Positions 49,722 to 61,189 of a DNA stretch of 64,000 nucleotides are shown here, one piece after another; position 1 is the stretch's first letter; each line of letters begins with the position of its first letter. The stretch comes from Hippasteria phrygiana (lineage: Eukaryota; Echinodermata; Asteroidea; Valvatida; Goniasteridae). The position numbers and the translations under genes were made by a program. The DNA lies in the NCBI GenBank assembly GCA_037893225.1, contig JAZGUH010000368.1, positions 372,001 through 436,000 of the forward strand, in the 5' to 3' direction. The notes under the pieces were generated by a model. It saw only the letters and a program-made list of their open reading frames with translations. It did not search any database and was not told the origin of the DNA.

Positions 49722-52500
49722 CTAGTCATCACTGTCTGTTTCTGAAAAGAAAGTAACAAGGGAAAACATTTAGGGCAAAGAAATGATAATAGCATTGGTA
49801 GAGCTGACAACACAGCTGCAGACAGTGTTACTACATTAGTCTCCTTACGGGGTACCGGGAAGAAAGGGTAACAATGGGGGCAATGGTACCCCGCGAGGAA
49901 ATCTTTAGAAATCCAGGTACCCCACAAAGTTAACACTATGGAGTTTGAGATTTCTATAGGGACAAAGGAGAATAAAAGAAAGTAAAGTCTACAATAGAGG
50001 TACCCCGTATATGGGTGCATATGTGAGGATGTGTGTTCATACTGTGTGTGATTCAACGTGTGTACACAAAAAACAACCCTGTGAAAGTTTAAGCTCAATC
50101 CATCATCCGAGTCACAAGAAAATAGTGAAAAACTGTTCTGTTTGAAACGTGATTTTTTGCACAAATTGAAATAAACCATGTTGTTTTTGGAGGTTTCAGA
50201 TATAATTTTCTCGCTTTTTTTACACAACACTTTGATCACTGCGCTTGACATTATAATTATTGTCATATATTTAGGCTTTAATTTATAATGGCTTTCTGCT
50301 TTCCAGCAAAGGATGATGTAAAATTCCGCATTTGTTTAGAAAGCAGCTGACACACACGAACATTCTCTTTATTTTGAAAAGTTCCTATCATTATCTTTCT
50401 TTTTCCTTTTTTTTTTTAAGTGGCTTCATGCGTTAGAAAAGAAGAAAAAGAAAGCATATTAATTTTTACATTGAAAACGTCATTGAACAATCATACATAT
50501 TCATCACCTGTATCACTGGAGAAGAAACTTCGTTGCACAACATAGACCTTGTTCTTATATCCCCTGATATTGATGTTGCTCGTGCAACCAGAAGCACCAT
50601 CATTGACGACTTTGTAATTTTTACGAGTGTCTTGACTTGTGAGCGGGGCAGCAGAACGGCTGCTGGCCATTTCATTTACAACACTGGCAGTGGCAGCAGC
50701 ATAAGCAGAACCAGTAGCATCAGCAACAGAGTGAAGTGGTTCAGTCTGAGTCTCCTGTGATATACAGAGTGTGGTTTCTTGCTCCACATGATGTACATTT
50801 TTCTCACATTGTTCTACTGCACCTGGAATGGGGAAGCCAGTAGCAGCTTGCAGTAGCGGTTCAGTCTGAGTCTCTTGAGGTACACACAGTGTCGCTTCTG
50901 GCTCTGCTGGTTCCCCGGTTCCATGTACACTTTTCTTGCTACGTCCTGTTGCATTAGCAGGAGGGGAGCTAGCAGCAGGAAAAATGGCACCAGCAGCATC
51001 AGCACCGACAGCAGCATCAGCACCGACAGCAGCATCAGCACCGACAGCAGCATCAGCACCGACAGAAGCATCAGCACCGACAGAAGCATCAGCACCGACA
51101 GAAGCAGCCGGCAGTAGTGGTTCAGTCTGAGTTTTGTGAGACACGCAGAGTGTTGCCTCTGGCTCTGCTGGTCTTCCATTTCCATCTGCAGTTTGCTTGC
51201 TACGTCCTGCTGCACCAGCAGTGGGGAAGCCAGCAGCAGCAGCCGGCAGTAGTGCTTCAGTCTGAGTCTCTTGAGATATGCAGAGTGTAGCCTCTGGCTC
51301 TACTGGTTTTCCATTTCCATCTGCAGCTTCCTTGCTATGTCCTGCTCCTTCAGCAACAAAGCCGGCAGAAGCCCTCGCAGAAGCAGCAGCTACGTCATTT
51401 AGTTGCTCAGACTGTGCATCTTGTGGTTTGAAGAGTGTTGCATCCAGCTCCACTGCATTTTCCGTTCCTTCTTCCTTGACAGGCTCTTCTGAGACGTCAT
51501 TGCCATTCATGTCCAAGTCATCTGTACTTTTACCCCAAACGTTCACGTTGACAAAAGCCATGGATGCACTATCCTTCCCCCAGTGTATCCCCTCGGTGTT
51601 TCCCCTCTTTCCTTCTCGGCCCTTTGCACTTAGCGTAGATCCCAAGAGTGAATCAGTCTCATTGATGGACCTTAAGGGAAGAGGACTGTCAGTTTTTGGC
51701 TCTGGTTGCCCAGACTTCTCGTGTGACCAAAGAAGAGTGTGATGCATGGCACCTGTTTTGTTTTCTTTGAGATGCAAAGTTTCTTTGTCAAAAGTAAGTG
51801 ACACAGGCTGCGGCACCTCACTTTCTTGTATGGGCTTGCTGTAAACCACATCCTCCTCATCATACAGGAAGAAGTCACCCAGAGAAGTGCTTGTCCCATC
51901 CGGAGATAGAGAATTTGCCCTTTGCATTTTGCCCTCTTGCCAAAAGTAACTCATCCTTGGACCAGGTTTCTGGTCCAAGAGATTAGTGCTGCTTCTTCCG
52001 CAAATAGAAAGAACAGATTCGAAGGAGCAGTTGAGAGGTAGGGTTGATACCACAGTGTTAAGGCTGCTGTAGGAATTACCATGATGTACATCGTAGTCCC
52101 GATTCCTACAGTACAAGATCAATGTATTAACAAAAGGTATTGAAGTTTGCAATATCTTATTCAACACCTCACAAATTCTTGATAAATAAAATGAATACAA
52201 AGATGAATCAATCAGTTGATTTCCTTTGAATAGATGAGCTTTGATTTTCAGTGCACTAAACAATACATCTGGGAAAAGGGTTTTTAATATTTCAAGAACA
52301 ATATCTTTCAATATAAATATTTTGATGAGTGCAAAAATGATCTTCAGTGATGTGGACATGCAGTGGTCATCACAATTACTAATGCGCCTAAACAATATAT
52401 AATTGCACAAGAACAAACTAAAATAACAAATAAATGAAAGACACTGACCCGGTCGCCAGATCCAAGTAGCGTGCCTCTCCATTCAACACATTCAAGACAA
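49722..52500 (-). CDS. Spliced host gene: multi-TQT (LC8-motif) low-complexity protein
   Basis: Proposed exons on the minus strand: 52500-52449 (52 nt), 52105-50508 and 49741-49722 (TAG). Acceptors are strong (gcctgcacacag, tgtactgtag, cttttcag); the donors gtcagt and gtgatg are weaker, and if the last is unused the frame stops at 50491. The first exon joins in phase to give GEARYLDLATG then NRDYDVHHG. The protein is Ser/Ala/Glu-rich with five spaced repeats of the form EATLCxxQETQTEPLL (near 51397-51456, 51250-51298, 51114-51160, 50862-50908 and 50736-50785); four keep TQT. An 18-bp minisatellite encodes VGADA-type repeats. Upstream exons are expected beyond 52.5 kb, perhaps past the Tc1 insertion. 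TQT is the core of LC8 (DYNLL) ligands, so a multivalent LC8 scaffold is inferred. Not matched to a named protein. Confidence 0.65.
49828..50043. repeat. Dispersed repeat, gggtaccgggaagaaaggg family, copy 1
   Basis: From ctacattagtctcc to gaggatgtgtgt; about 90 percent alike by eye to 52972-53187. Contains several ggtacccc words. It lies in the last intron or 3' UTR of the minus-strand gene. Confidence 0.8.
51000..51106. repeat. 18-bp minisatellite within coding exon
   Basis: Six tandem copies of agcatcagcaccgacag with single-base variants, encoding Ala-Ser/Ala-Val-Gly-Ala-Asp repeats on the minus strand. The length is a multiple of three, so copy-number change would keep the frame. Confidence 0.85.
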
Positions 52501-52971
52501 CTGTGTGCAGGCAAGTAAAAAATAAATAATTGAAATGCATTCAATAATGGAAGGTCTAGTACACTACTCAAAATAATTGAAGAAAATTTCTATTTTTTGT
52601 CATGGTCTATATGGGCTACCGTTGGAACAAGAGATATTAAAGTTATGTGAAAGTCATGTGTGGTGAATTGATTTCCAAACAATAGTCAACAATGTAAGGT
52701 GAAATCATGCGTGTCTCCCAACACCTCGACACAGGAGTGTCCATTAACCCTAGTATAAGGTGCTGATTTTGTCCACTTGTCCTCATCACTAGCTGTTATC
52801 ACTTCTTACAAAAAAATGAAGGTTCTTCCAATTGTTTTGTTAGCTGTCTGTCTTCTGGCACTGAGTACATGTAGTGGTGTTCGCCATCATTTAACTGAAG
52901 TTGAGGTTGCTAGAGCTGTCTAGCTCTTTGAAGATGGCAATACACAGCGTGAGGTGGCTGTACGTTTTGGT

Positions 52972-53187
52972 GTTCCTACATTAGTCTCCCTTACAGGGTA
53001 CCGGGAAGAAAGGGTAACAATGGGGACAATGGTACCCCACGAGGGGGTCTTTAGAAATCCAGGTAACCCACAAAGTTTACGCTATGGAGTTTGAGATTTC
53101 AATATGGACAAAGGAGAATAAAAGAAGGAATGTAAAGTCTACAATAGAGGTACCCCATATGGGTGCATATGTGAGGATGTGTGTGTC
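52972..53187. repeat. Dispersed repeat, gggtaccgggaagaaaggg family, copy 2
   Basis: Second copy of 49828-50043, inserted in the N-terminal part of the Tc1-like transposase region. Confidence 0.8.
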
Positions 53188-53361
53188 CGCAAGTGTCATC
53201 AACCATCTGTAGAGACGCTTTCAGGAACATGGTCTGTACACGAGGAGGCCAGGTCAGGGCCGCAGACATATGACTACCCCTCCTCAGGACCGATACCTGA
53301 GGATCCTGGCACGTCAAAACCGACAAATACTTCTAGATCCTTATCGACAGACTTCCAGAGG

Positions 53362-54256
53362 GCAAGGAAACGGCATGACTGAGCGCTTCAACCGGACCTT
53401 ACTCTCTATGCTTGGCACACTCAGTCAATCACAGAAGGTCAACTGGGCGACGAGACTACAGTCGATGACACATGCTTACAACAGTTCTCGTCATGAGTCC
53501 ACAGGTTACGCACCCTTCCACCTCATGTTTATGAGAAATCCTAGACTGCCTGCCGATCTGCTATTCCAGCCGCCATGTAACCAGGAAGGTGCTACCACAC
53601 TCTACATATGTCCGACAGCTGAGAAGACATATGCGGACAGCATATCGAGAGGTCAACAGAGCGGCTGAAGTGGCGCGCCGAAAACAGACAACGGCTTACG
53701 ACAAGAAGGTCCATGAGAGTGCTATCCAACCCGGTATGAAGGTCCTAGTCGCCAACAAAACGCCACGTGGCAAGTGCAAGCTGCGAAACAACTGGGAAGA
53801 CACGGCTTACTTGGTCCTGCGAAAACTACCAAATGCCCCTGTATGTAGTTCGCAAGGTTGGCACCAGGCAGACACGAACACTCCACAGAAACATGATAAT
53901 GGAATGCCCGTTTGACATTCCAAGTGAAGATGACTCGGGTTCGATCTTCTGACGATCTTGTTCCACCACTTTGTGGCGACACAGGCGAAGCCTCTGGACT
54001 CAACTCCACAGCTTCAGATGGAGGAACACAGAGTGGTAGGCAGCTTGACACTGGCACCAACGATTCTTCTTCAGCCAAAGGAACGGAAGAATTGCTTCCA
54101 CAGCCAGATAGCTCTGATGAACTTTCTTGGCCCAGCTGGAGCAGTGACGAAGATGAAGCCGACAGCTCATCCAGTTCCGAAGATGACCCGGGGGTGAGTC
54201 GCCAACGCCCAAGGCGGATGACCAGGCCACCAAAAAGATACGGTGATTGGGATTAG
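53362..54256 (+). pseudogene. Gypsy integrase C-terminal remnant
   Basis: Starts in the integrase core at the glutamate region (GMTERFNRTLLSMLGTL), then WATRLQSMTHAYNSSRHESTGYAPFHLMF, typical of Gypsy-group integrases. Frameshifts lead through RRKQTTAYDKKVH and GMKVLVANK to an acidic Ser-rich tail (SSSSSEDDPG) ending in RMTRPPKRYGDWD. The 5' part of the element is absent. Inserted into the Tc1-like element. Confidence 0.85.
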
Positions 54257-54309
54257 ACAAAGCTAGTTATATATATTTGCGTTGTTGGGGACACCAACAT
54301 TTTAAAGCA

Positions 54310-54620
54310 GGGGAGAGTGTAAAGGAGTGAAATTTAACTGTAATTCTTAAACAGTTTTTTACAAAGTACCATGTTAGGAGTGGCACCCCTTTTTTTTTGT
54401 AATGGACAGTTACAATTTTACTGCCCCTGTTTTAGACCCTGACTTCATCTAATCTAGCCTTTGGTTTATGTATACGAGCGCCAGCCTTTTTTTTCCTTTG
54501 TCTATGTGTTGACCATGTGAGTTGGGTCAGTGATGAGCAGACCGGCAGCAGAGTAAATACTTTATGGACACAGACTGCCTTGATTTTCACAAGTGCTGCT
54601 CAAACAATTGGTGAGTTTGT
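54310..54620 (+). repeat. Possible 3' LTR of the Gypsy remnant
   Basis: A purine-rich tract (gcaggggagagtg) is followed by tgtaaaggag, the expected polypurine tract and LTR start. The far end is unclear; acaattggtga near 54605 could mark it. Only one copy is present, so the LTR call is tentative. Confidence 0.45.
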
Positions 54621-55850
54621 TTTTTTAAGTTTTACATGTATCTTCTTCATATTGTGGATACAAATGTATGTCTTTTCATTATTTAAATGATTTTTATAGG
54701 ATAATATTCAGGAATCTTGAGATTCATTAAGAAGTTTGATTTGTCCTGATTTAAGACAACTTTTGAGAAAGTTCTAAACTAGCCAAATTACATTCATTTT
54801 CTTCCATGTTTAGAATCTAATGATATACAATGTAGTAATTTCGTGTACATGTAGAAAGAGTTTCATAATCTGGTTCATAAATTATGAAAGTTTATGCCAA
54901 GAAATGTTTTTTTATCTCTTTTGACTGTTTTTACTGGAGACACTGTAGGCATTAAACTTATTTACTTGATACATTTATTAAATTTTGTTTGGTGATAAGG
55001 ATAACGGTGTATTTTTACCACTTTTTATGTTCACATTCTTAGATCCAGAGTATAAGTCTGTGCCATTGTCTATAGTCCAGTACAGTATAGCCACTGCCCT
55101 TGATCCCTTAAATTGCTGCCTATTATAATGAGGTGGGCAGGGTCAACCTGGCCACTTGTTTTATTGCTCTTCAAGGACTTCCTCAGACCAGATACTTGGT
55201 TTATTGTGATACATGTGTTGGCTGTTGCATTTTAGACTGGCACACTAGTCTCTTTAGTTTCTGTTTTATGCAAGGAGAAGCAGCAAATATTACAACATCT
55301 CTCCAAATTTCTTTAATATCTTATTACCCATATAATCCTTGTTTTCTCTTAGCTATTAATCCTTTTATATTCTTAGTTAGTTCTTATTCGGTCATTGGTT
55401 TCTTTTGGAATTATCTTTGTTTCTCTTCGTAATTTTTGTTAAAGCTTAGCATTTTTTGTACTTATATTCTAATTGACATTATTCTTAACCATGTATTTCA
55501 TTTTGTTGTTCTTTTTCTCTAGATTTATTAGGATGCTGTCCGATTGTGCTTTAGAGTGATCCGCTTTTAGTGCTGTGTTGGTTTTATGCTTTTATTTTTT
55601 ACTGTTTCTTTTTTGGTCTTTTAAGTTTTATTTCTTTCTTTATTCATTCACCTGATTGGATTCTCCATTTTTTGCAAAAGTAATCAAACCTTTTTAAAGA
55701 TTTTTGTTGTTGTTGCTAAAGCCAAGTTTCCTCTTGTCCCAACTTTACTGAGTATTTCGCGACTTGTCATTAAGAACCAGGAACTCTCCCAAAATTGTTT
55801 CTTTTGTTATTTATCTAGTTCTAACCGGGCGAACCGCTTTCCCCAGTTAC
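54621..55850. other. AT-rich filler inside the Tc1-like element
   Basis: T-rich sequence without a supported gene. A 99-codon hydrophobic frame at 55133-55432 shows no family features. Confidence 0.5.
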
Positions 55851-56144
55851 ATATGCAACCAAACAGTGAGGAATCGTCTGCATGAAGATGGTATGAGAGC
55901 CAGACGACCAGCCAGAGGACCCATTTTGACCCCACGACACCGCACGCAGAGCCAGGCTGGAGTTTGCCAGAGACCATCAAGCTTGGCAGGTGGACCAGTG
56001 GGCGCCAGTACTGTTCTCTGATGAATGCAGGTTCACTGTTTCAACAAATGACAGACATGTGAGGGTTTGGAGACGCTCAGAGGAAACGATATTCAGACTG
56101 TAACATTGTTGAATTTGACCACTATGTAGGTGGGTCAGTTATGG

Positions 56145-56215
56145 TCTGGGCGGGTATCTATCTGGGCGGGTATCTATCTGGGCGGGTATCTGTCTGGGCG
56201 GGTATATACGGACCT
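56145..56215. repeat. 17-bp repeats in decayed transposase
   Basis: Four copies of gggcgggtatctatctg, an expansion inside the old Tc1 transposase frame. Confidence 0.85.
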
Positions 56216-56819
56216 CATCGTGATAGCTGGTGGCACACTCACAGTTCTGAAGTATCGAGATGAGATACTGGAGCTCGTGGTGAGGCCATTTTTTTTTTGC
56301 TGGTGCCGTAGCGGAAAATTTCATCCTGGTACAAGATAATGCTCATCCACACACTGCACGAGCGTCCATGAACTTTTTCGAGGAGGAGGGAATCAACACC
56401 ATGCCCTAGCCAGCAAGGTCTCCTGACCTAAACCCTGTAGAGCATGCATGGGACATGCTTGGCAGACAGGTTGCAGGTCGACAGCAAGCTCCATTTACTG
56501 TACAGACACTCACAGGGGCTTTGGTTGAAGAGTGGAGGAACATTCCTCAGACTCCATAAGACTTCTAAACATGATGAATTCTAAGCATGCCTCGCCGCTG
56601 TCAGGAGTGCATACAAGCACATGGAGGTCATACCAGAATATTGTTTGGAAATCAACTGCCGACACCTGAATGACTTTTATATAACTTTAATATCTCTTGT
56701 TCCAACGGTACTAGCCCATATAGACCATTACAAAAACTTTTTTAATAGATGGAATGAATGCTACTGAGCAGCTAAAATCCAGATAAATAAAATCTGGTTT
56801 ACACACGAATTCTTGTTGC

Positions 56820-57040
56820 TTAACCCCTTGAGTACGGTTATTATAGTGAGGCGCAGGGGTGCCATGTCGGCTTTGCAGCTAAGCTAAATGGACACAAGAG
56901 GCTTGTGCAGTCCCGCGTGACGAACACAATAATCTAACAATGGATTGAAAATGCAGAAAATGGCATCTATAGACGTCATCCGGTCTGGTGGCAATATTAT
57001 TTTTGGCGGCATTTGGCGTCATCCATACGCAAGGTGTTAA
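56820..57040. mobile_element. TTAA MITE, cttgagtacgg family, complete copy
   Basis: Bounded by TTAA at both ends; ccccttgagtacgg pairs imperfectly with ccatacgcaaggtg. About 213 bp. Relatives at 12568-12710 and 15185-15450. piggyBac-type by target preference. Confidence 0.75.
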
Positions 57041-57281
57041 CTGCATAATGAGGAGGGTAGCTGGAGTTGTATTGGCGAAGGTAGATTGCTTGTGTAATCT
57101 TGGGGTGTGCATTTACGGGTAGTACGGGAATCAGGTACCTGATTGAAAACAAGCATGGGTACCTGGGTACCCTTTAAAGAAAGCCAATACCAAAAATCAA
57201 ATCTCGGTTATTGCTGTTCATATTGTTGGGAAAGGTCCGCATGTTAATAGGCCTACTACCACATCGGTGCATCACTACAGG

Positions 57282-57560
57282 GAATCAGGTTGGCGCAGTG
57301 GTTACTGTCCCCACCTTTCACCGCTGTGGCCCGGGTTCGATTCCTGCCCTGGTCCACATGTGGATTAGGTTTTCAGTCCCTACCTGATTCCGTGGGTTTT
57401 CCCCCAGAATATTCTTTTGGGGTTTTCCTCCCACCTCTAAAACTGTAACTTCTTCTCACTGTCTTCTCTCTACAGGTTTCTTCAGGCTTTCGAGCTACAG
57501 TGCCGAGGGCGCTTTTGAGGAATCCTTGGTTTCATTGCCAGAAAGAAATAATAATAATAA
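57282..57560 (+). mobile_element. tRNA-derived SINE, family S1 copy 2
   Basis: Box A ggttggcgcagtgg, box B gggttcgattcctgcc, then a body sharing tcagtccctacctgattccg and ggggttttcctcccacctc with 7554-7835, ending in an aataat repeat tail. The 3' halves of the two copies differ. Confidence 0.85.
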
Positions 57561-57989
57561 TAATACAGCAAGATGCAAGTGTATACAGTGAGCTCTATAG
57601 CATTACGGTGCATATTGCATTTTCGCAAGCGTCATAAACATTAATCTGTTTTGTTTTGGTTTACATTTTTTAAATTTCGCACGAATGACATTTTATAAAT
57701 ACTTTTTCATTGTCTGAGAAATTACTAAATAACTGTAATGTGTTAATTCGGTTACGGGCACTCGATTCCATAATCTGGAACTGGTCCGTTACTCGGGTAC
57801 CCACTTTGGAAGCACAGCTCTAGTGTAATCCAGACATTGTTCATCTGGATTTATATATTTTTGCCTTGTTGCTCAAATACATTCATTTGACCTATTTTCT
57901 GCTATTTAATGTCAATTTTTGCTTTCAAAATGTCTATAGTACTTTTATGTCCTACACAGTACTTTTGTGATCCTACACAGTAGTAGTAG

Positions 57990-58310
57990 CTTGTAGTCAT
58001 TGTTTTTCAAGTCAAGTCAAGTCCCAAGTAAATTTTTTTAAGTCGAGTCAAATCCCAAGTAATTTTTTTACAAGTCAAGTCAAATCCCAAGCAAATAAAG
58101 TTCGCAATGACAATGATTTTCACGCCAATTTCAGGCCAAATTTAAAGTAAAAATAACGAGCAAAATATATTTTTTTAGAAACTGGTTAATGTTAACAAGT
58201 CCAATTTTTTCAAGTTAAGTCGAGTTTCAAGTCATTTTTTGGCAAGTCAAGTCAAGTCACAAGTCAAACAAATTGCGACTCGAGTTGGACCTGAGTCCAA
58301 GTTACTGACT
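57990..58310. repeat. caagtcaagtc degenerate repeat
   Basis: Irregular repeats of aagtcaagtcaagtcccaag over about 320 bp, followed by atatcgatat-rich sequence. Non-coding. Confidence 0.6.
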
Positions 58311-58666
58311 AAGCCTGTTCGATATGATGATATTTCCCGATATTTCGATATTTTTTTCATATCGAAAATCGTATCGGCCCCTTAAAAAAACAACGGAATA
58401 TCGGGGAATTCGATATACCGCAGAATATCGCAATATATGTTCCTTTTGGCCGCATTAAGTGTGGATTTTTCCAGTTAACCTTGCTTGAAATTCCAGTTAT
58501 TTCCAATTATTGGACGGTAGAATAGTATATAATCAGGGTTCTCCTCACGTACAAACTTGCGTATCGGCCCGATACGCAATTATTTCTGCCCGATACGCAA
58601 AAAAACCGCCGATACCCATTTTTTCATCCCCGATACGCACAATAGTACGGCTCAGTATTATCTTAC

Positions 58667-61129
58667 ATGATTATTGTTTTTAGTAAAACAATTGATGACG
58701 AGTTAGAACGTCTACGGCAGGTGTTTGAACGTTTGAGAAGCGCTGGGCTCAAGCTGAAGCCAAGTAAATGCAACCTCTTCCAGAGGTCAGTGACCTATTT
58801 GGGGCACATTGTCTCGGCTGAGGGAGTTGCAACAGACCCCGAAAAGGTGAAGGCTGTCGCTGATTGGCCAGTTCCGAAGAACGTGAAGGAGGTAAGGAGT
58901 TTCCTTGGCCTTGCTTCATACTACCGGAGATTTGTCCAAGGGTTTGCAAGCATTGCAAGTCCACTACATGCATTGACGTCAAAATCAAAGGAGTTCGTGT
59001 GGAGTGATGCCTGTCAGGAGGCATTTTCTCGGCTGAAGGAGGAGTTACTGAAAGCTCCAATCCTAACCTACCCGTCGCCAAACAACGAGTACATCCTGGA
59101 TACGGATGCGAGTTCAGAGGGCATCGGGGCAGTTCTATCTCAGGTGCATGATGGTGAGGAGAAGGTTGTGGCTTTTGCGAGCCGGAAGTTGAGTAAGGCC
59201 GAGAAGAATTATTGCGTAACTCGGCGAGAGTTGCTCGCGGTAGTTGCCTATCTCAAGTACTTCCGCCAGTACCTTTATGGTCAAAAGGCAACAGTTCGGA
59301 CGGACCACTCCTCTTTGAGATGGCTAATTAACTTCAAGAATCCGGAAGGTCAACTTGCCCGGTGGTTAGAAGTAGTGTCAGAATATGACGTCACTATACA
59401 GCACCGCCCGGGAACGAAGCATGGAAATGCTGACGGTCTATCGAGGAGACCGTGCAAACAATGCAGTCACTGCAATGATGATAATAATGATGATGGCGAT
59501 GAAATGGTAAGCCAACAGTCAACCTCGTACGCTGATAAGAAATCGGCCAGGGTTGCCATTGTGCAGCCGTCGCTAAGTAACAATGACCTTGGCGACGCCC
59601 AGATGATAGACAAGAGTATGAGCTGGTTGGTGGCCGCTAAAAGAGAGGGAAAAGAGCGCCCTCCTTGGACGGAAATAGCTCACATGTCCCCGGCGATCGC
59701 GAGTAAGACATATTGGTCTTACTGGGACCAGGTGCAAGATGGCGTACTATGCCAACGTTGGGAATCGGATGATGGTAGTTCCATTCGGTTGAGACCGGTG
59801 GTGCCCGAAAAGTACAGGTGCGAGTTCATCGAGGAACTGCATGCTGGGAAACTTGGCGGCCATCTTGGTTTGAAGAAGACTTTGGCCGGTGTAAAACAGC
59901 GGTATTTCTGGTCGGGTATGTCGGCAGGTGTTAGAACCTGCCTACGCCGCTGTAATCAGTGCGCAAGAAAGAAATCCCCTCCAAAAAGACGGGTGGCGCC
60001 CTTGCAACAGTACAATGTTGGAGGAACCATGGACAGGGTAGCCATGGATCTGATTGGTCCCCTTCCTAAGACTGAGGAGGGAAACCAGTGGATTCTGGTA
60101 GTTGGAGAATACACTACCAGATGGATGGAGGCATATGCACTCCCAAATGCAAGAGCTGAGACGGTTGCCGCCAAATTTGTTAGCGAGTTTGTGTGCCGGT
60201 TCGGAGTGCCGAGGGAGGTCCATTCTGACCAAGGGACCAACTTCGAATCTGAGGTTTTCCAGGAGATGTGTAGGATCCTCGGGATAAACAAAACGAGAAC
60301 AACGGCTTACAACCCTAAGTCAGATGGGCTCGTGGAGAGGTTTAACAAGACACTCATCACCATGGTGTCAATGATGATGGATCCCCACATGGGCCAGCGC
60401 GATTGGGACAGGTACCTCCCATTCGCAACCGGAGCGTATCGATGTACGCCGCAGGAGAGTATCGGAGAATCCCCGAATATGATGATGCTGGGCCGAGAGG
60501 TAGTTCTTCCGGTTGACCTAACCACAGAGCATTATGCTGTAGCCGAGGATGAGGCACAAACTGACTATGCGGAGAATCTGAGAAGCCAGATTCAGAAGGC
60601 TCACGAGAGGGCGCAACAGTGCTTGAGGAGGAGTTTGAGACGTCAAAAGAAGAACTATAATCGCAGGGCGACAGATCCGAACATCCGGGAGAGCGAGTTT
60701 GTTTGGTTGTTCAACCCCGCAAGGAGGAAGGGGGTTTGCCCCAAGCTTCAGCTGAAGTGGGAGGGGCCGTATCTGGTGCTAACCAAACTATCGGATGTAG
60801 TCTACCGGATACAAAGGTCAAAGGGCGCAAAGCCACGTGTTGTACACGTGGACAGACTGAAACCTTACCATGGGCACCCAATTGATCCGTGGAATAACCG
60901 GGTTAGGGAGGCTCCTGCAGAAAGGCACGATACAGTTATAGCAAGTGATAGGGAATCGCAGTCTGAACATCTGAAGAATCCCGCGGATTCAGAGCTTTCG
61001 GATGATATGGATGTAGGAAGTAGTCATGGTGGCAATGTGCCTGACCCAATTGAGAACGTATCTAAGTCTCCTAAAGCAACAGGGAGATATCCTAATAGGG
61101 AGCACAGGTTGCCCCTAAGATTTCGTTAG
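58667..61129 (+). CDS. pol: Gypsy retrotransposon pol (5'-truncated in the reverse transcriptase)
   Basis: 820 codons of Ty3/Gypsy polyprotein starting just at the reverse-transcriptase catalytic loop; the YxDD motif itself is lost and the remainder begins IIVFSKT. Visible: thumb region (GLKLKPSKCNLF, YLGHIVS, FLGLASYYRRFV), RNase H (ILDTDASSEGIGAVL, RRELLAVV, RTDHSSLRWL), integrase zinc finger (HAGKLGGHLGL...CNQCARKK), integrase core D-D-E (AMDLIGPL, VHSDQGTNFES, GLVERFNKTL) and a GPY/F module (GPYLVLTKLSDVVYRI...VHVDRLKPYH). The frame is long and clean after the truncation, indicating recent insertion. The ATG at 58667 is probably not a native start. Confidence 0.95.
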   Translation: MIIVFSKTIDDELERLRQVFERLRSAGLKLKPSKCNLFQRSVTYLGHIVSAEGVATDPEKVKAVADWPVPKNVKEVRSFLGLASYYRRFVQGFASIASPLHALTSKSKEFVWSDACQEAFSRLKEELLKAPILTYPSPNNEYILDTDASSEGIGAVLSQVHDGEEKVVAFASRKLSKAEKNYCVTRRELLAVVAYLKYFRQYLYGQKATVRTDHSSLRWLINFKNPEGQLARWLEVVSEYDVTIQHRPGTKHGNADGLSRRPCKQCSHCNDDNNDDGDEMVSQQSTSYADKKSARVAIVQPSLSNNDLGDAQMIDKSMSWLVAAKREGKERPPWTEIAHMSPAIASKTYWSYWDQVQDGVLCQRWESDDGSSIRLRPVVPEKYRCEFIEELHAGKLGGHLGLKKTLAGVKQRYFWSGMSAGVRTCLRRCNQCARKKSPPKRRVAPLQQYNVGGTMDRVAMDLIGPLPKTEEGNQWILVVGEYTTRWMEAYALPNARAETVAAKFVSEFVCRFGVPREVHSDQGTNFESEVFQEMCRILGINKTRTTAYNPKSDGLVERFNKTLITMVSMMMDPHMGQRDWDRYLPFATGAYRCTPQESIGESPNMMMLGREVVLPVDLTTEHYAVAEDEAQTDYAENLRSQIQKAHERAQQCLRRSLRRQKKNYNRRATDPNIRESEFVWLFNPARRKGVCPKLQLKWEGPYLVLTKLSDVVYRIQRSKGAKPRVVHVDRLKPYHGHPIDPWNNRVREAPAERHDTVIASDRESQSEHLKNPADSELSDDMDVGSSHGGNVPDPIENVSKSPKATGRYPNREHRLPLRFR

Positions 61130-61189
61130 CATTTTCTGCAGTTACTACGTAACGAGTGTCCCATCTTGATATTTCCAGATTGATTCAAG

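Larger units (their letters stand above)
52560..56775 (+). mobile_element. Tc1-like transposon, interrupted and decayed
   Basis: Inverted terminal regions of about 120 bp are seen: tggtctatatgggcta...gttggaacaagagatatt near 52600 and its inverse near 56690-56725. Transposase pieces: TTPPQDRYLRILARQNR at about 53270, then NQTVRNRLHEDGMRARRPARG from 55855, LFSDECRFTV near 56010, DNAHPHTARASMNFF near 56338 and ARSPDLNPVEHAWDM near 56410. Those include positions of the DDE/D triad. Stops and frameshifts abound. The middle (about 53350-55850) is filled by a Gypsy fragment and other sequence, and a dispersed repeat lies at 52972-53187. Confidence 0.85.

Noticed and set aside
50875..51742. Plus-strand frames over the 51-kb region
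   Set aside because: Shadows of the minus-strand exon and its minisatellite.
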